Program-made: the position numbers and the translations under genes
Part shown: in pieces, positions 9,961-16,583 of the stretch
Numbering within the stretch: position 1 is the first letter of the stretch
How the letters are laid out: every line of letters begins with the position of its first letter
The notes under the pieces: generated by a model
What the model was told of the DNA's origin: nothing
The model's input: only the letters and a program-made list of their open reading frames with translations
Database searches by the model: none
Assembly: GCA_000697335.1 (NCBI GenBank)
Contig: JNEM01014705.1
Coordinates: forward strand, 1 to 16,583
Length of the DNA: 16,583 nt
From: Conidiobolus incongruus B7586
Lineage: Eukaryota; Entomophthoromycota; Entomophthoromycetes; Entomophthorales; Conidiobolaceae
Direction: 5' to 3'

Positions 9961-11262
9961 AAAAATGTTAAATATATCTATATATAATTTTTTTAAATTT
10001 TATTAAATATTTAGCAAAGAATATACTTTTATAGAATTTTTTTATTAAGTTGATATATATATATATATATATATATTTATAATTAAATATTTTAAATTTT
10101 AAATTTTTATATTTTAATTAAAAATTTTTTTATTGGTTTCAAATTAAAATTATATTAATTAAATAATTCAATTTATATTAATTCTAATAATTATTAATAT
10201 TTTTAATAAATAATAGCAATTATTGAAATATTAATATAAGTGATAACAATATAACCTTATCTATAATATATTAAATATTTTGAATAAATATAAATTAAGT
10301 TTGAATTTATTAACCATTAATTTTTGATAATTTTGATAAGTATAAATTATAAACTATAATAAAATATATGTTTATGTATTTATTTTGTATATTTAAATTA
10401 GATAGATATTATATTTTGAAAAATGAAAATATATATATTATTTTGAATATTACATAACTTTACTATTAAAGATATTTTTAAAAATTAATCATTTTTTAAA
10501 TAGGGATATTATTATGCTATATTATATTATATTTATATTTTATTTTATTATTTATAACAATTTATATTTATTTTAATAATAAATTTAGAATATATAAATG
10601 ACTTATATTAATAGAAAATTTATTTAATTTGATTTCAAGTTTATAAATAACTATAGTTATATTTATTAATAATACCCAATATATAAAAAAATTATATATT
10701 AATTTTAAAAATTAAGTAATTCTGGTCTTATATTATCATTACAAAATTAAATATATTATCTGAATAAATAAAATAACCTAATTTAATTATTATAAGTTAA
10801 TTATTTAAAAAATATATTTTTGAAAAACTATATATATTCAAAAATATCATTAAATTGATTAAATCATATCATTCAATTTGTATATTATAAATTTGCTAAT
10901 TTTTAGTCATTGAAATGGTTATTATATATTCAGAAAGGATTAACAATAGCTATTATAATAATCAAAAATCTTAATCTATTATTATTCAACTAAAAAACAA
11001 TTTTTAAATTATAAATTTTTTTTAAAAAAATATTAAAATTATTTTATTATAAAATTAAAACAAAAAAACATAAGTTTAATAATTCAAAATAATTAAGTAA
11101 AAAAATTACTATTTTGTAAGAAAATTATATTTTATATTATAAATATATAATTTATTTAAATAATAATAACTAAAAATCATAATAATATATTGATTAATCT
11201 GTAAGCAAAATATTTGAAAATTTGTTTAAAGTATCTTAAATTATTGAAATTTTTATAATTCA
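9961..11262. other. Extremely AT-rich spacer, no gene seen
   Basis: About 1.3 kb with almost no G or C, including an (AT)n tract at about 10052-10076. No frame, RNA gene or repeat of note was found. It separates the first two units of the gene array. Confidence 0.6.
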
Positions 11263-11577
11263 TTAATTAAAATACTTATTATTTTGAATAGTGTAACTGT
11301 CATAACTATCTGTTCTTATTTCGATACTAGTAACATCATAACCCGTAAGGTCGCTTTCTGCATTATAATCCGGAGGTGGTGGTTCATACCTTGGTAAAGG
11401 ATCCAAAAATTCTAAATTCATATTATGAATCGAAAATCTATCTTCATTGCAATAATTATTAGGAGTGGTAACTACTTCACGATTTTTCCAAATAGATATA
11501 AGGGATAAAATAATGACAACTACAGCTATTGTGCCAGATAAAATCGCTAGAAATTGGTGAATTGTCCCTTGGTTCAT
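11263..11577 (-). CDS. Small single-pass membrane protein with PPxY motif
   Basis: 104 residues. It opens with a short N-terminus (about 8 residues), then one hydrophobic helix at about 9-30 ending in WKNR, and a tail of about 70 residues with the run PLPRYEPPPPDYN (about 60-72). This contains PPDY, a PPxY motif of the kind bound by WW domains, including those of Nedd4/Rsp5-type ubiquitin ligases. The tail is otherwise acidic and rich in Ser, Thr and Tyr (SIEIRTDSYDSYT). The positive residues after the helix suggest a cytosolic tail. The base composition is clearly less AT-rich than the flanks. ATG 11577 is the first ATG after an in-frame stop. TATTATAG just upstream of GATTCC could be a splice acceptor, so an upstream exon or 5'-UTR intron is possible. 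The role as a ligase adaptor is inference; no family was recognised. Confidence 0.7.
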   Translation of the reverse strand: MNQGTIHQFLAILSGTIAVVVIILSLISIWKNREVVTTPNNYCNEDRFSIHNMNLEFLDPLPRYEPPPPDYNAESDLTGYDVTSIEIRTDSYDSYTIQNNKYFN

Positions 11578-11830
11578 TAGGAATCCTATAATAATGAAAA
11601 TTTGTTATATATAATAATGCAATTTTTGAATTTGAATGATATATATATAGCATGAAGAATGATTCAAATCACATGTTTTTAGCAACATTTATAATCATTT
11701 TAAAAGGTCAACATATTTAATAATAAATTATATTATTAACAAGACAAGCTTATCCGATATTATTAATTTTATTAGAGCAAATTATCTCCTGTACTACTAA
11801 TAACATTATATAAATTTAAAAAGGTAAAAC
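11578..11830 (-). promoter_or_regulatory. Conserved upstream block of the PPxY gene
   Basis: About 250 bp upstream of ATG 11577 align with the upstream regions of both decayed copies (about 9722-9960 and 13101-13350). Conserved items include TTTATAATCA and a (TA)n-AGCA stretch shared with the 13.1-kb copy, and the 18-mer gatattattaattttatt shared with the 9.9-kb copy. A TATATAA-like element lies near 11808-11815 on the minus strand. The block probably holds the promoter and leader and was duplicated with the gene. Confidence 0.4.
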
Positions 11831-12844
11831 AATTTTCAGTTTTTATATTTGTGTCATTGTGAAATTCATCAAGTTATTCCTTTTTGGGAAATATTGAATT
11901 ATTTGATTAAAATCAATTGGATTATTAATTCTAGTCGAATCTTGATATTGATAAAAATTATATTAAATTATTATTATTTTTATATATTAAGATATTTCCA
12001 TATTTTTTGAAAAATTTACTAAAAATTCAATATTTTGACATTATAAAAAGTTAATGGTATAGAGCCAATTATAACAAATAAAATCAGAATTAAAATAGTA
12101 AATTTAAAAATGAAATATTTAATTTATTTAATTATTCTGCCTGATATATTCCATTTATTTTAATATATATTGTTTAAAATAAATTAATTCCATTTTATCA
12201 GATAGTGTACTTTTGATAATAACATATTTTACCCTATTTTCAGAGCGAAATATTCCAAAAAAAAATATACGGATTAAAAAAGCTTGGCCAATATATTATT
12301 AATAAATAATGCAATTTTTATATTAATCATTCTATAACTTTTTTCAGTATATAATATTAAATAAATTTTCTTTAATATGGTATTTTTAATATATTGATAT
12401 TAATAATCAAAATTTTAATTTAAAGTATATATTTAAATATAAATAATAAATCTGATTTATAAAATTACTAAGTATATTTAGAAATTATTAATTTATATAT
12501 TAATATAAAAACCAAAAATTTAATAAAGTTGTTAGTTTATAAAAAATAAAAAATAAAAAATAAAATTGATTTTATACAAAAATAAGCTTTAATTATTTTG
12601 CATGGTCATTGTTTTAAAATAGTAACATGTAAATCTTTTAAATACTATTGATAAAACTAAAAAATCTTAAGACAAGGAACTATTAATTATACAGATGGAA
12701 TGTGAGATCAATTGAAGTATTAATCAAAGAAATAAAATTGATAACAACTTAAAATATGCATTGATATATCATTATTTGAAAATTAAACTGCTTAATAATA
12801 TTTCGATAATGAAAATACTTTACATTCTGTAATTCAATTTATAG
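11831..12844. other. AT-rich spacer, no gene seen
   Basis: About 1 kb of AT-rich DNA between the second and third array units, with no supportable gene or RNA. A short AAAAAT tandem run lies near 12541-12562. Confidence 0.5.
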
Positions 12845-13100
12845 TATTGTTATTTATTTAACTGCTCTATCAACTCAACTCAAATATTATATTTGAATCA
12901 GACTCTTTTTCAAACCATATTTAGGAAACAACTTGCAAAATAAAAAGAGGATCCTAATGTTCAAAATTAATATTATCAAGTAAAAATAATTCATTAATAG
13001 TATTCGTTTTTTATTATTTTACGATTTTTTCTTCAAATTGATACAAAACATAAAATTATAATCACTAAAGTTTTTATGCCAATTGTAATCCCTTAGTACT
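12845..13100 (-). pseudogene. Decayed paralogue C of the PPxY membrane protein
   Basis: No open frame survives, but the minus strand aligns in order with the intact gene: AATTGTAATCCCTTAG (plus, 13081-13096) with AATTGTCCCTTGG at its start, ACGATTTTTTC (13021) with the CGATTTTTCC landmark, and GGATCCT (12949-12955) with the DP codons before PPxY, followed by an ESD-like stretch. The start codon position (CAT on the plus strand) has changed. This copy is more diverged than copy A. The alignment was made by eye and its lower end is approximate. Confidence 0.55.
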
Positions 13101-13404
13101 TGAGAAATTATTGCTTTGATTATTTAATCAAGTTACTTTAGTTAAAATTTTTAAAATCATTTTAATATAAATATATAAGTGATATATATATATAGCAAAA
13201 AATAGTCTAAATCATATTATTTTTAATATATTTATAATCAGTTTTGAAAATAATAAATTAAATACTAATCAAATCATTTTTTATCATGAATAACTAATAA
13301 AATATCATTAATATTAGTGCAGAAATTAAATAATAGCATAATTTTAAAATTAAAATTAAACAAATAAATTAATAAATAATATATAAAAATTAATGAATAA
13401 TATA

Positions 13405-14450
13405 AAATTAATAGCTTTTTTTATTATTAATAACTCTTTTCTATACCTTTGGTAAGCTTCTAATACTTAAAAAACAGTTCTTTTTATTAAAGACTGAAAT
13501 TTGATATTTTACAAACCAATTTAATTTGTTTACAGGAATTTTTTTTCTTGTAAGCTGTTTTTTTAATTGTCTATAACAATTATAATCACATAGGTTATAA
13601 TCAAGTGAATATACTAGATATGGTAACTCCCTCCAATTTTTTTTATATAAAAACTCTTTTATAGCTTTAGCTTTATATATTTTATAATTATTATGTAAAA
13701 TAATAGGTGTCTTTAATTTATATTAAAAACACCATTTAAAAATTATTTTATTTAAAAAAATAATATATAACTTACTATTAATTGATTTTCCTTAAGATAT
13801 TAAATAAGAAAACTATATACCATTATAATCTATTACAACAATTAACATTCACTTATATTTAAAATATTTATTTATTGGAATTTATAAAGGGGATTAATTT
13901 CACTTAATCTAACATCTTGTTTTATTTTTAAGTAAAGGATTATATAAAGGAATTTAAGATTTATCAATTATAAGTATTTGCTATAAAAACCTTTGTTTTT
14001 AGTTATACCTTAATAAATTTAGTTTAGTTATAGCTACTCTATTTTTTTTAAGCTTCTATTAAATTATAATGTATCTATTTTATATTTTTATTAATTAATC
14101 TAAGTTTAAACTTAAGTAAATATAACATACTTATATAATTAATATTAAATTACTTTAATGGTTCTTTAATAAAAATAAAAGGGTATTTCTTAATATATTT
14201 TTTACTTTATTAATAAGTAAAAGAATAACAATAGAAATTAATCTTTTAGATTTTAGTAAATTTTAAATAGTGTTTTTTCTAGCTTTAAAATCACAAATCT
14301 AGCAATATATGGTAGTTTTAGATAAAGTACCATCTTTATAAATTATTTACAAGTTTTAAATAATTATAAAGGGTTTATAATTAAGTTTTAAAAATACAAA
14401 AATAAAAACCTTTTGATAATCATAATTTAGTTTAAATATTATTAAATTTA
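13405..14450 (-). pseudogene. mariner-family (DD34D) transposase fossil
   Basis: The minus strand carries a degraded mariner transposase. An N-terminal HTH-like part (KDGTLSKTTIY) is near 14330. The first catalytic Asp region is at about 13963 (IDKS then a stop where DEKW is usual). HNN stands for the HDN motif near 13692 and CDY for the third Asp at 13582-13590. Counting codons gives exactly 34 residues between the second and third catalytic positions, as in mariner DD34D. The C-terminal motif LPKV-stop-KRVINN at about 13425-13456 matches the family's LPxRWxKVINN. Several in-frame stops replace Trp codons, and the second catalytic Asp reads Asn. No terminal inverted repeats could be found, so the boundaries are approximate. 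It is non-functional. Confidence 0.8.
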
Positions 14451-15326
14451 AGTATAAATTTTAAAATCAAAATATTTTAATAAAAAAAATAATAAAAATT
14501 AACTATATATATATATAGTTTGAAAATATTTACTTTCCTATATATTATATATATATATATATATATAGTTTTTTAAAATATATAATATATTTGAAAGATT
14601 AAAAATTAAAAAATTTGCTATTTTTTAATTTCTATACTAATATTATCTTAGATTAGAAAAAATGAAAAATTTTTTAATTTCAGATTTTTCAAACATATTA
14701 TTAATTTTAAATAATAAAATATATATAAAATAAATTAGAAAATATTTAGTTTCTGATTATATATATACTATTCTCTTAGTTTAAAAAATTAACTTTTTAA
14801 AATTAATTATTTAATTTAATTATATATAAACTTACTAATAATTATTAAAGGTTATTTATTTTAATATAATCAAAACTTAACTATAAGCCCACTAAAATTA
14901 TTTAAAATTTACAAGCAATTTTTAGTAATAAAATATTTTTTAAATTAACTATTTATTACTAGGCAAATTATTTTAAAACTAAGGAAAATATTATCTAAAA
15001 CTTATTACAATTTAAAAAAATAATTTAAATTATAACTTTTTTAATTATTATTATAATAAAATAATATATAAAAACTTTTTTTATTTTAGATAAAGAAATT
15101 CTGAGATATTATAATATAAACTATAAAAGTATTATATACACTAGCTTGCAAAAGTGAGTTATAAAATTATAATTATATATATTATTATCAATAACTTTGT
15201 TAATTCTTAATTAAATTAATTTAAATTAAAACATATAATAAACTTATATTATTTATTTATAATTAAGTATATTTGATCTAATTATATTAAATTTTAGTTG
15301 ATATATTAAAGTTAAAATTTTACCTA
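14451..15326. other. AT-rich spacer between transposon fossils
   Basis: No gene is seen. It contains a perfect 20-bp palindrome at 14501-14520 made of an AT run flanked by AAC and GTT, another long (TA)n run near 14548-14568, and a solitary Tc1-like end at about 15136-15160. Further transposon debris too decayed to identify is likely. Confidence 0.45.
15136..15162. repeat. Orphan Tc1-like terminal repeat
   Basis: TACACTAGCTTGCAAAAGTG followed by AGTTATAAA resembles the common Tc1 end pattern (CAGTGGCTTGCAAAAGT...). It shares GTGAGTTATAAA with the inverted repeats of the neighbouring element at 15327-16529 but lies outside that element. No partner end is visible in the window. Confidence 0.45.
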
Positions 15327-15343
15327 AGGTGAGTTATAAATTT
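15327..15343 (+). repeat. Left terminal inverted repeat of Tc1 element
   Basis: AGGTGAGTTATAAATTT next to TA at 15325-15326. The 16 bases from 15328 are identical to the reverse complement of the right end. Confidence 0.85.
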
Positions 15344-15474
15344 GTATATTTTGGTTATAAAAAGAAAATTAAAACTTAGTATATCTACCTTTTGTTTTCT
15401 TAACTTCTTTAAGTCTATAAGATATAAAATCAACTAACTTCTTATATTAAGAAAGATTAATTTTGTTCTAAGCT

Positions 15475-16440
15475 TTTTAAATATATTCTTAAAGCTTATT
15501 TAAATTTTTTGCTAGTGGGAAAGCTTTAATTACTTTTTTTAACTAATCCTAAAGGTGTTCAATAAGATTAAAGTTAAAAGATTGAATAAGCTACTTTATA
15601 ACTGTTATTTTATTATTTTTAAACTATTTGGTAGTAGAAATAGTAATATAGCAAAAGGTATTATCTTGTTAGAAAATAACATCTAATTTATTTAACTTAT
15701 ATTATTCAATAGTTTTTTTAATTCATTGTTTAAAATATTTTAGTATATTTTAGTATTAATTCCCCAATCAACTTTATAAAGATACCTTACACTAGAAGAT
15801 AATATATATCCTTAAACTATAATTAACCCACTATTATATTTTTGGGTTGAAATAATATAATGGTTATAAAGTAGTTCTTTGTCTTTTCTAAAACATCTAG
15901 CTTTTTTATTAAATTTACTAAAATATATTGTTATTTCATTAGACTAAATAACCTTACTCTAATTAGTTTTAGTTTAGCTTTAGTAGTGACATTTAAACTT
16001 TTACCTAGCTTTATAATGGGATTTCTTTAGTTGGGGGCATTTTTTCTTAAGGTGCAAGTGGTATCTATTATAATATAAAACACATATAATAGTATTAGTA
16101 CTAACTAATATTCTTATATAGTTTTATAATTCTTTCTATACTTCTACAGTAGTATTACACTTACCTGTATTAACCAACCTATAAATATACCTTTTATCAT
16201 GTTTATCTATAGTCCTAACACACTTAAGTTTAAGTTTAGATATATCTTTACTATAATTTTTAACAGCTTTAGCTATAGTAAACTAGCTAGCACTAGTAAT
16301 TCCAGCAATCTTACAAGTTGATTTATCTTTATTATAAAGTTGATTAATATATAAGTGAATTTTTTAAAGAGGAATTTAAGTATTTTAATACTAATATTAT
16401 TTAAAATAATAATTTACAATATTAATATTAGTATAAATAT
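15475..16440 (-). pseudogene. Tc1-family (DD34E) transposase fossil
   Basis: Read on the minus strand from high to low coordinates: an N-terminal HTH (STCKIAGITSAS); a second HTH with YIYRLV, TTVEV and VSTNTI; KKKCPQLKKSHYKAR; a VI-stop-SNE motif, where W-S-D-E is usual, at about 15935-15947; GLIIV-stop-G; QDN near 15660; and NLIEHL-stop-D near 15550-15570. Exactly 34 residues separate the Asp of QDN from the Glu of IEHL, the DD34E spacing of Tc1. The first catalytic Asp reads Asn. At least five Trp positions are stops (TAG four times, TAA once), and one frame slip lies in a run of seven A near 15712-15719. It is non-functional. Extent is by eye. Confidence 0.85.
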
Positions 16441-16512
16441 ATATAATTTAATAAAAGAAAAAAAGATTTAAGTAATTTTTGTTTTATATACTCTTTTAAC
16501 TCTTAAACCTGT

Positions 16513-16529
16513 AAATTTATAACTCACCC
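16513..16529 (-). repeat. Right terminal inverted repeat of Tc1 element
   Basis: AAATTTATAACTCACCC, the reverse complement of the left end over 16 bases, followed by TA at 16530-16531. Confidence 0.85.
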
Positions 16530-16583
16530 TATTTAAAATTTAAGATTTAATATATTAACCAATAATATATTAAATATAATTAA

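Larger units (their letters stand above)
9485..13350 (-). repeat. Three-copy tandem array of a small membrane-protein gene
   Basis: Three same-orientation units share the coding region and about 180-250 bp upstream of it. The start-codon positions are 9721, 11577 and about 13100. Shared landmarks, read on the plus strand, include CGATTTTTCCAAA at 9623 and 11480 with a diverged form at 13021; the 16-mer at 9569-9584 and 11416-11431; TTTATAATCA near 9823, 11688 and 13231; and an 18-mer starting at 9891 and 11756. The middle unit is open; the outer two are decayed. The order of landmarks is the same in all units, so this is segmental duplication and not shared low complexity. Confidence 0.75.
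15327..16529 (-). mobile_element. Tc1-like DNA transposon, decayed, ends intact
   Basis: An element of about 1.2 kb with matching ends: GGTGAGTTATAAATTT at 15328-15343 and its exact reverse complement at 16513-16528. Each end is flanked by TA (15325-15326 and 16530-16531), the target duplication used by the Tc1/mariner superfamily. Size, ends and internal transposase remnant all agree with a single Tc1 insertion read on the minus strand. Confidence 0.85.

Noticed and set aside
14501-14520. Perfect AT palindrome as a mariner terminal repeat
   Set aside because: It is made mostly of a TA microsatellite and has no partner at the other end of the mariner remnant.

Overview
The window looks like nuclear DNA of an early-diverging, very AT-rich fungus. 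The intergenic DNA is almost only A and T, the tRNA genes have no introns and are eukaryotic in type (Pro with C73, Glu with G73), the single well-supported spliced gene has a 56-nt GT-AG intron with a fungal-style branch site, and Tc1/mariner fossils are present. A mucoromycote, perhaps an arbuscular mycorrhizal fungus, is my best guess; this is inference from composition and gene style, not a database match. Layout: 463-534 (-) is a tRNA-Pro(AGG) with an abnormal C33, followed by an unexplained GC-richer island (about 545-1110) and a hairpin (1112-1193). 3245-3316 (-) is a tRNA-Glu(UUC). From about 5437 to 7385 (+) lies a bHLH transcription factor gene: a TATA-like site, a long ATG-free leader with a probable 5'-UTR intron, exon 1 at 6067-6202, an intron, and exon 2 at 6259-7106. 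9342-9413 (+) is a normal tRNA-Pro(AGG). From 9485 to about 13350 there is a same-orientation array of three copies of a small membrane-protein gene: a decayed copy, one intact copy (11263-11577, minus) with a cytosolic PPxY motif, and a more decayed copy. The last 3.2 kb holds two Tc1/mariner-superfamily transposase fossils, both on the minus strand: a mariner (DD34D) remnant at about 13405-14450 and a Tc1 (DD34E) element bounded by inverted repeats and TA dinucleotides at 15327-16529. Their damage, mostly Trp codons turned into TAG, resembles RIP-like C-to-T mutation. The genes show no sign of a shared pathway. The region is mostly gene-poor and AT-rich, with one regulator, three tRNA loci, one local tandem gene family and transposon debris. 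The most notable findings are the three-copy PPxY gene array, the spliced structure of the bHLH gene, the divergent tRNA-Pro and the unexplained island beside it.
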